DNA of 64,000 nucleotides from CAVQXR01 sp046330455 (GCA_046330455.1 JAXLSU010000011.1:1-64000), one strand, 5' to 3'. Shown: positions 37,147-45,834, counted from the first letter of the stretch. Notes: generated by a model from the letters alone, not told the origin. Numbers and translations: made by a program.

Positions 37147-37585
37147 ATGGGCATAGTCGTCCGCTACAACCCGCCGGGCTTGACCGCCGCGCAGTACGAC
37201 GCGGGTGTCCAGCGCATCAACGAGGAGGCTCGGCGACGCCATCCCGGACGGGCTCGAGCACGTCTGCTTCGGGACGGACAGGAACCTGTTCGTGAGCGAG
37301 ATCTGGGACTCGCGCGAGCAGTTCGAGGCCTTCGGCGAGCGCCTGTTGCCGATCCTCGCCGCGGCCGGCATCGACCCGGGCCGGATCGACATCTACGAGG
37401 TGCACGCAGTCCAGAACCGCGAGGCGGCCGAGCCTGACCGCAGGGTGTCGGCGCAGGGCCGTCACGGCGGCCCCGCGCGCACAGCCGTCGCGTCCAGGCG
37501 ACAAGCCCGAATCCGAGGTCAGCACAGATCCGGAAGAACGCCGGCCGGAGATGACTCGGGGACGAGGGGAGCGAGGGCCGGATGA
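37147..37585 (+). CDS. Small dimeric alpha/beta-barrel monooxygenase-like protein, one frameshift
   Basis: ATG 37147, with GGAGGAGGG 7 nt upstream. The first frame reads MGIVVRYNPPGLTAAQYDAG then VQRINEE. Near 37228 the frame changes and continues LGDAIPDGLEHVCFGTDRN, then FVSEIWDSREQFEAFGERL and the closing YEVHAVQN. Joined it gives about 95 family-like residues, the usual size for ABM/Dabb-type single-domain proteins. The extension to the stop at 37585 is repeat-derived. One indel restores it. Confidence 0.6.
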
Positions 37586-37872
37586 GATCCGGCCCCCACA
37601 CCGGCCGCGGCACACGCCAACCGACACCGACCGCGGGCACACACGCCACACCGGACCACACGGGGCGGGCCGGATGAGATCCGGCCGGGGGTCACACGCC
37701 AACCGACACCGACCGGGCGCACGTGCCACGTCCGACCGCACGGGCGTCCGGATGAGATCCGGCCCCGACACCGGCCGGGCACACGCCAACTGACACCGGC
37801 CCGGGGGTACACGCCACGTCCGGCCGGGTCCGCCGGGATCCGGTCGTAGGGGCGGGATCTCATCCCGCCCGG
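37570..37872. repeat. Three-unit tandem array built on the palindromic repeat
   Basis: A non-coding stretch of about 300 bp before the histidine kinase stop. The palindrome core GGATGAGATCC recurs at 37575-37598, 37667-37690 and 37746-37768, each followed by a CACACGCCAACCGACACCG-type segment (37611, 37693, 37780). The unit is about 85 bp. It ends with GTAGGGGCGGGAT/ATCCCGCCC (37846-37870), 14 nt from the kinase stop. Unit lengths and sequences vary, so this is not a CRISPR array. Weak open frames across it are artefacts. Confidence 0.75.
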
Positions 37873-37886
37873 ACGTTGTCCGGCGG

Positions 37887-39272
37887 CTAGCCTTCGAGCC
37901 GCTGCGGGAGACGCACGGTGAAGCGGGTGTCGCCGGGACGGGACTCGACGGTCAGCTCGCCGCGATGCTTGATCACGATCCGCTGGGCGATGTCGAGACC
38001 GAGACCCGTCCCCTTCCCGACCGGCTTGGTCGTGAAGAAGGGCTCGAAGATCCGCCCCAGCGCTTCCTCCGGGATCCCGGGCCCGTCGTCTGCGATCTCG
38101 ACGACGACCCGGTCGATGTCGAGCGTCGAGGTCAGCCGGATCGTCCCGCTCCCGCCCACGGCGTCGATCGCGTTGTCGAGGAGGTTCGTCCAGAGCTGGT
38201 TGAGCTCCGAGCCGTAGGCCTGGATCTTCGGGAGCCCGGGGTCGAGGTCCTGCTCGACGGTGATCGAGCCCTCCCTGAGCTTGTGGCCGAGGATCGTGAG
38301 GGTGCTGCCGAGGCCCTCGTTCACGTCGACGTCACCGCGCGGCGCCTGGTCCATGAACGTGTACTGCTTCACGGCGTCGATCAGCTTCGAGATCCTCGAG
38401 GTCGCCTCGAGCGCGGTCTCGATCAGCAGTGGGGCCTGTGCCAGAGCGCCCAGCCAGCGAACGGCGGCGGGCAGAGCCGCCTCGCCCACCTGCGCCACGA
38501 GGTCCTCGACCAGCGCGTCGTCGACGCCGGCGGGGACGAGCATCGCCGCCGTCCAGGCCGCATCCTCGACGCCGTGCGACGCGAGCCGGGCTGCGATCGC
38601 ATCCTCGCGGTCGCTCGCCTCGAGTGGGTCGAGATCGCGGCCGGCCTCATGGTCGAGCCGCTGGCGTACGTCGAGCATCGCGTGCATCTGCTCCCGGGAC
38701 AGCCCGGCCAGCACCATCTCGTCGAGCGCCGAGTCATGGGCCTGGAGCGCGCGCCCGAGCTCCGTCACCGCGCGACGGGCCGCGCTCGCGGGATTGTTCA
38801 GCTCGTGCGCGAGCCCGGCCGCGAGCCCGCCGAGGGCGACGAGCTTCTCGCGCTGGGCGGCCGCACCCTGCAGCCCCTGCATGACAGGGTCGAAGACGCG
38901 GTAGATGACGCGACGCACGGTCGGCTCCTCGAGCACGAGCCGGTGGAAGGCGTCTGGCTCGAGGCAGAAGACACGGGACGGTTTCACGGCTCGCGTCGAC
39001 GCGCGAAAAGGCGTGTCGGTGAGGAGCGCGATGGCGCCGAGGTACCCGCCCGGGACGTGTCTCTGCAGGACCACGTCGTCGCCGCCCATCGACTTCGTCG
39101 TCTCGAGCTCGCCGTCGAGCAGGAACATGAAGCACGTTGCGGGATCGCCCTCGTGGAACAGGAACTCACCCACCGCGAACCGCCGCTCCTCTCCGGACGC
39201 CTCCAGGTCGGCGACGCGCTCCTCGCCGACGTCCGCGAGCAGCCCGACCTCCCGGAGCGAGTCGATGCTCAC
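37887..39272 (-). CDS. Histidine kinase with N-terminal cyclic-nucleotide-binding domain
   Basis: 461 residues; GTG 39272 overlaps the upstream gene stop (GTGA). Residues ~10-120 form a cNMP-binding/CRP-like sensor (FLFHEGDPATCFMFLLDGEL, GGYLGAIALLTDTPFRAST). The dimerisation box is GLAAGLAHELNNPASAARRA, with the phospho-His near residue 157. Catalytic N, G1, F and G2 boxes follow: NQLWTNLLDNAIDA, DDGPGIP, FEPFFTTK, GTGLGLDI. No membrane segment, so cytosolic. Coupled to the response-regulator/thioredoxin-reductase fusion, its likely partner in redox or cyclic-nucleotide signalling. Confidence 0.9.
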   Translation of the reverse strand: MSIDSLREVGLLADVGEERVADLEASGEERRFAVGEFLFHEGDPATCFMFLLDGELETTKSMGGDDVVLQRHVPGGYLGAIALLTDTPFRASTRAVKPSRVFCLEPDAFHRLVLEEPTVRRVIYRVFDPVMQGLQGAAAQREKLVALGGLAAGLAHELNNPASAARRAVTELGRALQAHDSALDEMVLAGLSREQMHAMLDVRQRLDHEAGRDLDPLEASDREDAIAARLASHGVEDAAWTAAMLVPAGVDDALVEDLVAQVGEAALPAAVRWLGALAQAPLLIETALEATSRISKLIDAVKQYTFMDQAPRGDVDVNEGLGSTLTILGHKLREGSITVEQDLDPGLPKIQAYGSELNQLWTNLLDNAIDAVGGSGTIRLTSTLDIDRVVVEIADDGPGIPEEALGRIFEPFFTTKPVGKGTGLGLDIAQRIVIKHRGELTVESRPGDTRFTVRLPQRLEG

Positions 39273-40903
39273 GAGCCGCGAATGTACTGGTGGACGAAAG
39301 CCACGGACATCGAGCCCTCTCCGACGGCGGAGGCGACGCGCTTGATCGACCCCTCGCGGACGTCTCCGGCGACGAAGACGCCGGGGACGCTCGTCTCGAG
39401 CAGGAAGGGCTCGCGCTCGAGCGGCCAGTCGGGCGCGATCGCGTCCCGGCCGGAGAGCACGAACCCGGCCGGTGTGCGGGCGACGGTGCTGTCAAGCCAG
39501 TCGGTCGCCGGCCGGGCACCGATGAAGATGAACAACCCCGCCGCCGGGAGCGTCTCGCGGGCGCCGCCGCGCTCGAGCATGACGGCCTCGAGGCGGTCGC
39601 TGCCCAGCGCCTCGACGACCTGACTCTCGGTTCTGACCTCGATCGTCGGGATCGCCTCGATCTGGTCGATGAGGTAACGGGACATGCCACGCTCGAGTCC
39701 CTCGCCGCGGCAGACGATCGTCACCCTGGCCGCGAAACGGGAGAAGAACACGGCGGCCTGCCCGGCGGAGTTGGCACCGCCGACGACGAAGACGTCCTCG
39801 CCGGTCATCGCCTGGGCCTCGCTCGCCGCAGCGCCGTAGTAGGCCCCTGCCCCGGTGAGCCGGTCGACCCCGGGAGCCTCGAGGCGCCGGTAGGAGACCC
39901 CGGTCGCGATCAGCACGGTGTGCGCCGCGATCTCGCCGCCGTCGGCGAGACGGATTGCGCGGAGCCGCTCCCGCACCTCGAGCCCGACCGCCTGCCGCGT
40001 CGTCAGCATCTCGGCGCCGAGCCGTTGTGCCTGGGCGGCGGCGCGACGCGCCAGGTCCCCACCGCTGAGACCGGCCGGGAAGCCGAGGTAGTTCTCGATC
40101 CGCGAGCTCTGGCCCGCCTGCCCGCCCGGAGCCTCGTGCTCGACGAGCAACGTTCGCAGGCCTTCGGAGGCGCCGTAGACGGCCGCCGCGAGGCCCGCCG
40201 GCCCTCCTCCGACAATGGCCAGGTCGTAGAGATCGAGCTCGGCCTGGGTGCGGAGCCCGATACGCTCCGCGACGTCCTGCAGCGTCGGGCGGGTGAGGAG
40301 GGTGCCGTCCGGGAGCGCGACGACCGGCAGCTGTCCGACCCCAGCCGCCTCGAGCATCGGCGCGGCCGCCGGGTCACCCGCGTCGAGCCAGCGGTAGGGC
40401 ACGAGATTCCGGGTCAGGAAATCGCGCATCCGGTGGGAGTCTGGAGACCAGCGATGCCCGACCACGGTGACACCGGCAAACGGGTGCGTCCGCGTCGACT
40501 GCCAGTCCGCGAGCAGGTCGTCGAGCACGGGGAAGAGGTGGTCATCGGGGGGGTCCCACGGCTTGAGCAGGTAGTGGTCGAGCGCAACCTCGTTGATGGC
40601 CCGGATCGCCACGTCGGTATCCGCGTAGGCGGTCAGGAGCACGCGCTTCGTCTCCGGCGCGACCTCCCGGAGCCGGGCGAGCAGCTCGACGCCGCTCATC
40701 TCGGGCATCCGCTGGTCGGTCACAACGAGCGCGACCTCCTCGCCGCGATCCAGGACGCGCCGGACGAGGTCGAGCGCGGCCGCGCCCGACTCGGCCCGAA
40801 GCACACGGTAGGAGTCGGCATAGCGACTGAGCAGGTCGCGCTCGACCGAACGCGCCACCACGGGCTCGTCGTCGACCGCGATCAGCGCAGCTCGCTGCGA
40901 CAC
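39269..40903 (-). CDS. Fused response regulator / thioredoxin-disulfide-reductase-like protein
   Basis: 544 residues from GTG 40903, chosen for GGAGGAGG just upstream. Residues 1-~120 form a receiver domain: AVDDEP acidic pair, phospho-Asp in VVTDQRMPEMSG, Thr in LLTAYADT, Lys in YLLKPWDPP. A short thioredoxin-like linker follows (TVVGHRWSPDSHRMRDFL). Residues ~225-544 are a flavoprotein reductase: FAD motif AIVGGGPAGLAAAVYGAS, NADPH motif VFVVGGANSAGQAAV, and GVFVAGDVREGSIKRVAS. The CxxC of true thioredoxin reductases is absent. Ends overlapping the kinase start, so the pair is co-translated. Confidence 0.9.
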   Translation of the reverse strand: MSQRAALIAVDDEPVVARSVERDLLSRYADSYRVLRAESGAAALDLVRRVLDRGEEVALVVTDQRMPEMSGVELLARLREVAPETKRVLLTAYADTDVAIRAINEVALDHYLLKPWDPPDDHLFPVLDDLLADWQSTRTHPFAGVTVVGHRWSPDSHRMRDFLTRNLVPYRWLDAGDPAAAPMLEAAGVGQLPVVALPDGTLLTRPTLQDVAERIGLRTQAELDLYDLAIVGGGPAGLAAAVYGASEGLRTLLVEHEAPGGQAGQSSRIENYLGFPAGLSGGDLARRAAAQAQRLGAEMLTTRQAVGLEVRERLRAIRLADGGEIAAHTVLIATGVSYRRLEAPGVDRLTGAGAYYGAAASEAQAMTGEDVFVVGGANSAGQAAVFFSRFAARVTIVCRGEGLERGMSRYLIDQIEAIPTIEVRTESQVVEALGSDRLEAVMLERGGARETLPAAGLFIFIGARPATDWLDSTVARTPAGFVLSGRDAIAPDWPLEREPFLLETSVPGVFVAGDVREGSIKRVASAVGEGSMSVAFVHQYIRGS

Positions 40904-40976
40904 ATCCTCCTCCGATCCACGCCTCGCGATCCCACCGGCTGGGCGACCGGCGGACGCACGCGCTGCCACACGATCC

Positions 40977-41303
40977 TACGCTGCCTCCTCCGTTCCGGTC
41001 AATGCGCTCTCGCCGACACCGCGTCGCGGCTCTGCGTGAAGCAGCGAGGCGACGACCGCCGCGACAAGCGTGGCGACGATCACCCCGAGCGAAACGTAGA
41101 CGGGCAGCTTGACGACGTCGGCGAGCGTCATCTTGAGGCCGACGAACACGAGCACGGCCGCCAGGCCGAGGCTGAGAAGGCGTTGGCCGCGTAGACGATG
41201 AACATCTCCCGCGTCACGGCGAAGATCGCAGGGATCGAGTCAACCGCGCAGAGGGTTTCCGCCCACCGGTCACCGGCGAGCAGCGCCGCGAACGCATACG
41301 GTG
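40977..41303 (-). pseudogene. TerC-family membrane protein remnant
   Basis: The minus strand carries only the C-terminal half of a TerC/Alx protein. It opens with AGDRWAETLCAVDSIPAIFA, then VTREMFIVYAANAF. An internal deletion with a frame change near 41180 removes the usual LR-LYFLL loop. It resumes LGLAAVLVFVGLKMTLADVV and ends at TAG 40977-40979. No start codon or N-terminal helices are present before the plus-strand gene at 41340. The TerC family handles tellurite or manganese; this copy is non-functional. Confidence 0.65.
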
Positions 41304-41339
41304 CAGACGGCAGGTACTGCGGCAGAAAGGGAGGGCACC

Positions 41340-41558
41340 GTGCCCGGAAAGTTCGTCGTCCAGAAGAACAAGAAGGGCGAGTTCCACTTCAACCTCGTCT
41401 CGACGAACGGCCAGATCGTGGCGACGAGCCAGCGCTACGCGACGAAGCAGGCGTGCATGCGAGGTGTCGCCTCCGTGCGGAAGCTCGCCGCCGACGCCGC
41501 GCTCCAGGATCTCAGCTCGCCCGAGGCGGGGCCGGCCGCGGCGAGGAAGAAGGCGTGA
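41340..41558 (+). CDS. DUF1508 (YegP-type) protein
   Basis: 72 residues from GTG 41340, with AAGGGAGGG upstream. It shows the YegP signature GKFVVQKNKKGEFHFNLVS then NGQIVATSQRYATKQACMRG, a single repeat of this small beta-alpha fold. An Ala/Lys-rich tail follows. Function unknown; often linked to stress. Coupled to the monooxygenase-like gene (GTGA at 41555). Confidence 0.85.
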   Translation: MPGKFVVQKNKKGEFHFNLVSTNGQIVATSQRYATKQACMRGVASVRKLAADAALQDLSSPEAGPAAARKKA

Positions 41559-41875
41559 GCGTCGTCAAGATCAACGCGATCGAGACCCCCGAGGGCGCCG
41601 GCTCACGGCTCGAGGAGCGGTTCCGCGAACGGCTCGGCGAGGTCGAGAAGAGCCCCGGGTTCCTCGGGTTCGAGCTCCTTCGCCCCACCGCCGGCGAGTC
41701 GCGTTACTTCGTCTACACGCGGTGGGAGACCGAGGAAGCGTTCCAGGCGTGGCGCGAGAGCAGCGCGTTCCGGCGGGGCCACGCCGACCGTGGCCCGTCG
41801 GGAGAGCAGGCACCGGTCGGCACCGGGTCGTCGCTGCTCGAGTTCGAGGTCGTGCTCAGCGCCAGGCCTGTGTAG
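41555..41875 (+). CDS. Antibiotic-biosynthesis-monooxygenase-fold protein
   Basis: 106 residues from GTG 41555, overlapping the DUF1508 stop. ABM fold: VVKINAIETPEGAGSRLEER, then SPGFLGFELLRPTAGESRYF and YTRWETEEAFQAWRESSAF, which is the HgRiC/IsdG-like pattern. It could be a heme-degrading or quinol-type oxygenase; the heme-binding residues cannot be assigned safely. A stress role alongside DUF1508 is plausible. Confidence 0.82.
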   Translation: MSVVKINAIETPEGAGSRLEERFRERLGEVEKSPGFLGFELLRPTAGESRYFVYTRWETEEAFQAWRESSAFRRGHADRGPSGEQAPVGTGSSLLEFEVVLSARPV

Positions 41876-41907
41876 CGGTGCCTTCCCGGCAGTGCCGGGC
41901 TGCGCCC

Positions 41908-41937
41908 GGCCGGGCCCGATGGGATCCGGCCCCTGCA
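41908..41937. repeat. Intergenic palindromic repeat, degenerate copy
   Basis: GGGCCCGATGGGATCCGGCCC with CTGCACC after it, preceded by a CCGGGCTGCGCCCGG hairpin (41896-41910). Located 33 nt after the monooxygenase stop, so a terminator role for it and the DUF1508 gene is possible. Confidence 0.6.
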
Positions 41938-42016
41938 CCAGGCAAGGCACGCGCCCGACCGACCCGGCGCCACGGCTGCAGAGACTCGTGCTGTTTGCTA
42001 CGATAAGATTTTCCGC

Positions 42017-43396
42017 ATGCGCCGCCTCCTCGCACTGGCAACAGCTCTCGGGGCGCTTGCCGTATCGGCGCCGGCTGCGCAGGGCATGGCTCTCGGCCCG
42101 CCGGGCGGCGTCGATGCGCTCGTGGCGCGCTGCCCGACAGCGGCCGAGGTCGCCGCGATCGCGGCAGACCTCTCACTCTCGTTCGAGCACGACCCGACCG
42201 CGCCGGACCTCGTCTGCACGAGAGCCGCCGGATCAGCGGATCTGACGGAGCTCGGGAAGCGCGTCCATCAGGCACTGATCGCGATGGAGGAGATGCCGTT
42301 CGCCCGGCCGCTGCCCTGGACCGCGCTGACTCCCTACCGCTGGCTGGTCGGCGCGATCGACGGGATCCGCTTCCGGGATCTCGCTGTAGGAGTAGGCTCC
42401 TGCTGCGATCCGGCGGGCGTGATCAGCGTCGACCCGGGCGACTCCCTTGGGAGCGGCGCCTGGATGGACCCGCAGTCGGGCGCCGGTCTCGGGGGCCTGC
42501 CCCACATCTTTGCCCACGAGGCGCGACATGCCGAGACCGGCCCGCACACCTGCGGCATCGTCGACCAGACGATCGCCGAGCTCGGAGCGAACGGGGTGAC
42601 GTACTACCTCACCCTCTGGGAGGCGCTCTACACGGGCTCGTACCTCGACTCGGCGATCGGCTCGGGGGAGTACACCCGCGAGATGACGCTCTCGTGGGCC
42701 GAGACGCACGCGGAGATCTACTGCAACATCCCCTCGACCGACCTCGAGCTGACGGGGAACGCGCCCGTGGAGGTGGCTGCCGGCTCCCCGATCGACTGGA
42801 GCCTGGTCGCCCGAAACGCGGGGCCCGTCGCAGCACCGGAGACGTACCTCTACGTCGACGTTCCGACCGGCGCGCGCCTCGTCAGCGCGACGCCCGCAGC
42901 AGGATCCTGCATCGCGACCCCGGTCGACGAGCCGGTGGTCGTCGGCTGCGCGTTCGGTTCTCTCCCGCCGCTCGCCTCCGTCGCGGTCGAGATCCGGCTT
43001 CAGCCGACCATTCCGGCGGGGCTCGTCAGGGGCGGCTTCTTTTTCGCAGCCCGCGTGACCGGGCCGGTGCGGGAGCCGCTCGCGACGAACAACGCGGTCG
43101 AGCTGCGAGTGTCGGTCACCGCTGCGGCGCGAGCCTGCCCGGGCACGCCGACGTCGGGCGGGCGCGTCATCCGGGGCACGGCCGGAAACGACGTCCTGGC
43201 GGGGACCCGCGGGGGCGACGTGATCTGCGGCTTCGGGGGCACGGACGTGATCAGGGGCCGCGGCGGCAACGACCTGTTGAGTGGCGGCAGCGGGAAGGAC
43301 CGCCTGATCGGAGGCGCGGGACGCGATCGGTGCCTCCCGGGTGCGCCGGGCTTCCGCCGCGGCGATACCGCGACGGGCTGCGAGCGAACACGTTAG
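42017..43396 (+). CDS. Secreted protein with HExxH motif, DUF11 domain and RTX-type repeats
   Basis: 459 residues from ATG 42017. The N-terminus MRRLLALATALGALAVSAPA is a signal peptide. The region to ~240 holds an HExxH motif (HIFAHEARHAETGPH, near residue 172) and many paired cysteines, suggesting a secreted zinc peptidase. I do not recognise the family. Residues ~245-370 form a DUF11-like beta sandwich (VPTGARLVSATPAAGSCIAT). The C-terminus has hemolysin-type calcium repeats (GNDVLAGTRGGDVICGFGG and more), which fold on Ca2+ outside the cell. Its stop is followed by palindromic repeats. Confidence 0.75.
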   Translation: MRRLLALATALGALAVSAPAAQGMALGPPGGVDALVARCPTAAEVAAIAADLSLSFEHDPTAPDLVCTRAAGSADLTELGKRVHQALIAMEEMPFARPLPWTALTPYRWLVGAIDGIRFRDLAVGVGSCCDPAGVISVDPGDSLGSGAWMDPQSGAGLGGLPHIFAHEARHAETGPHTCGIVDQTIAELGANGVTYYLTLWEALYTGSYLDSAIGSGEYTREMTLSWAETHAEIYCNIPSTDLELTGNAPVEVAAGSPIDWSLVARNAGPVAAPETYLYVDVPTGARLVSATPAAGSCIATPVDEPVVVGCAFGSLPPLASVAVEIRLQPTIPAGLVRGGFFFAARVTGPVREPLATNNAVELRVSVTAAARACPGTPTSGGRVIRGTAGNDVLAGTRGGDVICGFGGTDVIRGRGGNDLLSGGSGKDRLIGGAGRDRCLPGAPGFRRGDTATGCERTR

Positions 43397-43440
43397 GGCG
43401 TCGGGCTCACCGTCCAGGCACGGGAATGTGGGGTTGCCGG

Positions 43441-43585
43441 GCCCGACGCACGACGAGGCCGGGCTCTGCCCGGCCGGGCCGGATGAGATCCGGCCCCTAC
43501 ACCGGCGGGGGCGCGCCGCAGGTCCGACGGGGGCACGCCGCAGGACCGACGCACGACGAAGCCGGGCTCCGCCCGGCCGGGTCGG
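43441..43585. repeat. Palindromic repeat plus 35-bp direct repeat between convergent genes
   Basis: The consensus palindrome GGGCCGGATGAGATCCGGCC with CTAC lies at 43476-43500. A segment starting CGACGCACGACGAGGCCGGG at 43446 recurs with few changes at 43547, about 101 bp on. The unit lies between the convergent RTX-protein and minus-strand 43586 genes, where a bidirectional terminator would be useful. Confidence 0.7.
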
Positions 43586-43948
43586 CTACGTCGCGGTGAC
43601 CGACACGCGCACGTCCGCCTCGACACCGTTCTTCGCCAGCTCCTCGGCGAGCGACTTCGTGAGGGACGCCTGGACGCTCTCGCGCAGGCGCTCGAGGAGC
43701 TCGGGCCGGACGCGCTCGGCGAGGCCCGCCTCGACGGAGGCCTTCACCTGATCGTGAATCGTCGAATCGACGCGATCCTTGACCGGACCGAGCCCGGCGA
43801 ACATCCCGACGAGACCGCCCTTCTCCTTCTTGACGATGTCGTGGTAGTTCTGGACGTCGAGCTCGATCGCGACCTCGACCTGGACCGGCGCGACGTGGTG
43901 GGTGACGTTGACCGTGACCATCGGCGATTCGCGGAACCCGCGCAGCAT
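43586..43948 (-). CDS. 120-residue conserved-looking protein of unknown function
   Basis: ATG 43948 with GGAG 5-8 nt upstream; a second ATG lies nine codons in. Reads VTVNVTHHVAPVQVEVAIEL, then helical KDRVDSTIHDQVKASVEAGL and ERVRPELLERLRESVQASLT, ending ADVRVSVTA. It alternates beta, helical and beta, with no membrane or signal segment. No family recognised. Divergent from the L,D-transpeptidase gene. Confidence 0.65.
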   Translation of the reverse strand: MLRGFRESPMVTVNVTHHVAPVQVEVAIELDVQNYHDIVKKEKGGLVGMFAGLGPVKDRVDSTIHDQVKASVEAGLAERVRPELLERLRESVQASLTKSLAEELAKNGVEADVRVSVTAT

Positions 43949-44008
43949 ACGTCTCCGTCGGGGGTGCTCGCAGTCGCCCGCCGGGTCGACCGGGGTAACC
44001 TCTCTGCG

Positions 44009-44872
44009 ATGGAGCCGGTGCGACTGACCCGGCGGCGGCGCCTCGCCGTGCTCGGGATCCTGGCCGTGGCCGCCGTGGTGGTCGGAGCGTTCGTCGGTGG
44101 ACAGCAGCCGTCGAGGGCGGTCGCCCAGCAGCCGGTGACGACCGACGCCGCTCCGGCTGCCGCAGCCCCCGCCCAGGAGCCGGCGGCGGAAGCCGTCAAG
44201 GCCGTTCCGCAGCAGGGGCCGTCGGCGGCCGCCGAGAAGCCGTCCGGGCCCCCGGCTCCCGTGCGCAACGGGTTCCTGACGGCGCGGATCGCCCCCGGCA
44301 CGTCCGTCGTCCTACGTGCGAAGCCTGACGGACGGCGCATCGTCACGCTCGACGCCCGGACGGAGTTCGGCTCGCCGCGCGTCCTCTCGGTGGTCGAGCG
44401 CCGTGGCGACTGGCTCGGCGTTCACGTTCCGGAGCTGCCGAACGGCACGCTCGGCTGGCTCGACGGCTCGGCCACACCGCTTCGTTTCCGGTGGACGACG
44501 CTGAGCGTGCGCGTCGATCTCTCCGAGCGCCGGCTCGTGGTCAGAGACGGCGGCAAGGTCGTCCGGGAGGCTGTGATCGCCGTCGGCTCCTCCGCTACCC
44601 CCACCCCGACCGGCAGGTTCGCCGTGACCGACATGCTCGACGGGGCGCCCTGGGCGGGTGTCTACGGGTGCTGCATCGTCGCCCTCACCGCGACGCAGCC
44701 CCAGCTGGCGTCCTGGTGGCAGGGAGGCAATCGCATCGCGATCCACGGGACACCTCAACCGGAGCTGGTCGGCCAGCCGGTCTCGAACGGCTGTCTGCGG
44801 GCCTACGAGGAGGACATCCGCTTCCTGTTCGAGCGGCTGCCGCTCGGAACGCCGGTCACCATCGTCGCCTGA
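44009..44872 (+). CDS. L,D-transpeptidase (YkuD family), membrane-anchored
   Basis: 287 residues from ATG 44009. A basic start (MEPVRLTRRRRLAVLG) and one N-terminal helix act as anchor or signal, followed by an Ala/Pro/Glu-rich linker to ~85. An SH3-like part (APGTSVVLRAKPDGRRIVTL) follows, then the YkuD domain with HGTP and the catalytic SNGCLRA near residue 264. It crosslinks peptidoglycan outside the membrane (3-3 links) or anchors proteins. All catalytic residues present. Independent transcription unit. Confidence 0.9.
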   Translation: MEPVRLTRRRRLAVLGILAVAAVVVGAFVGGQQPSRAVAQQPVTTDAAPAAAAPAQEPAAEAVKAVPQQGPSAAAEKPSGPPAPVRNGFLTARIAPGTSVVLRAKPDGRRIVTLDARTEFGSPRVLSVVERRGDWLGVHVPELPNGTLGWLDGSATPLRFRWTTLSVRVDLSERRLVVRDGGKVVREAVIAVGSSATPTPTGRFAVTDMLDGAPWAGVYGCCIVALTATQPQLASWWQGGNRIAIHGTPQPELVGQPVSNGCLRAYEEDIRFLFERLPLGTPVTIVA

Positions 44873-44934
44873 GCGGCCCGCCCGGGAGCGGCCGCTGAAC
44901 GCCGGCGCCGCCGAGGTTACGCTTCGTTGCGCCC

Positions 44935-45834
44935 GTGACGCCCATCACAAGCATCGTGATCGCGACGCGCGACCGGCCGGCGCGACTGGCCGAGTGCCTC
45001 GAGCGTCTCGTACGCCTCGACTACCCGCGCGAGCAGTTCGAGGTCATCGTCGTCGATGACGGGAGCGAGCAGGCGCTCGACTCCACGGTGGCGCCGTACC
45101 TCGAGAGCCTCCAACTCACTCTCCTCGCCCGTCCTCCGGGTGGCCCGGCCCGGGCCCGCAACGCGGGGGCAGCAGAGGCAGCAGGCCGCTTCCTCGCCTT
45201 CACCGACGACGACTGCCGTCCGGACCCGGGCTGGCTCGGCGCGCTCGTGGCACGCCTCGAGGCGACGCCCGGCGTCGTCGTCGGCGGTCGGGTCGTCAAC
45301 GGCCTGCCGGCGAACGCCTGGTCGAGCGCGAGCCAGCTCCTGTGCGACTACCTCTACCGGTACTACAACCCCGATCCCGACGCGGCCCGCTTCTTCACCT
45401 CGAACAACCTCGCGATGCCCACGGACCGGTTCGACGGCGTCGGCGGGTTCGACCCCTCGTACTCGCTCCCCGCCGGCGAGGACCGCGACCTCTGCGATCG
45501 TCTCCTCGGCTCTGGCACCCGCCTCGTCTTCGAGCCGACCGCCGTCGTGATCCACGCCCACGCGCTCGATGCGCGCCGGTTTCTACGCCAGCACTTTCGC
45601 TACGGCCGCGGCGCCCGCCGCTTTCGCCGGCAGCGGGCCGGCACCGCCGGTCGGGCCGAGCCGATCGGCTTCTACACCGGCCTGCTCGCGGCCCCGTTCT
45701 CGAGCGGGCACGGCCTGCGCGAGGTGCAGCTGAGCGGTCTGCTCGCGCTCGCCCAGCTCGCCAACGCGGCAGGCTTCCTCACAGAGCTCGTCCGTCCCGG
45801 CGGCGCCAGCGCTCAGCGAGCGTCGAGGACCTGA
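44935..45834 (+). CDS. Family 2 glycosyltransferase
   Basis: 299 residues from GTG 44935. GT-A fold: SIVIATRDRPARLAECLERL, VIVVDDGSEQALD, GPARARNAGAAEA, and the DxD-like metal site FTDDDCRPDPGW near residue 98. A GGFDPSYSLPAGEDRDLC acceptor segment follows. The C-terminal helices suggest membrane association. Overlaps convergently the glycosyltransferase family 4 gene by 22 bp. Likely surface glycan or exopolysaccharide synthesis. Confidence 0.88.
   Translation: MTPITSIVIATRDRPARLAECLERLVRLDYPREQFEVIVVDDGSEQALDSTVAPYLESLQLTLLARPPGGPARARNAGAAEAAGRFLAFTDDDCRPDPGWLGALVARLEATPGVVVGGRVVNGLPANAWSSASQLLCDYLYRYYNPDPDAARFFTSNNLAMPTDRFDGVGGFDPSYSLPAGEDRDLCDRLLGSGTRLVFEPTAVVIHAHALDARRFLRQHFRYGRGARRFRRQRAGTAGRAEPIGFYTGLLAAPFSSGHGLREVQLSGLLALAQLANAAGFLTELVRPGGASAQRASRT

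Noticed and set aside
37217..37789. Small minus-strand frames in the repeat array
   Set aside because: Built from repeated palindromes; no start support or family features.
37570..37872. Possible CRISPR array
   Set aside because: Units vary in length and sequence, spacers are themselves repeated, and no cas genes are near.
39137..41194. 685-codon plus-strand frame opposite the regulator-reductase fusion
   Set aside because: Shadow of a well-supported minus-strand protein and its kinase neighbour.
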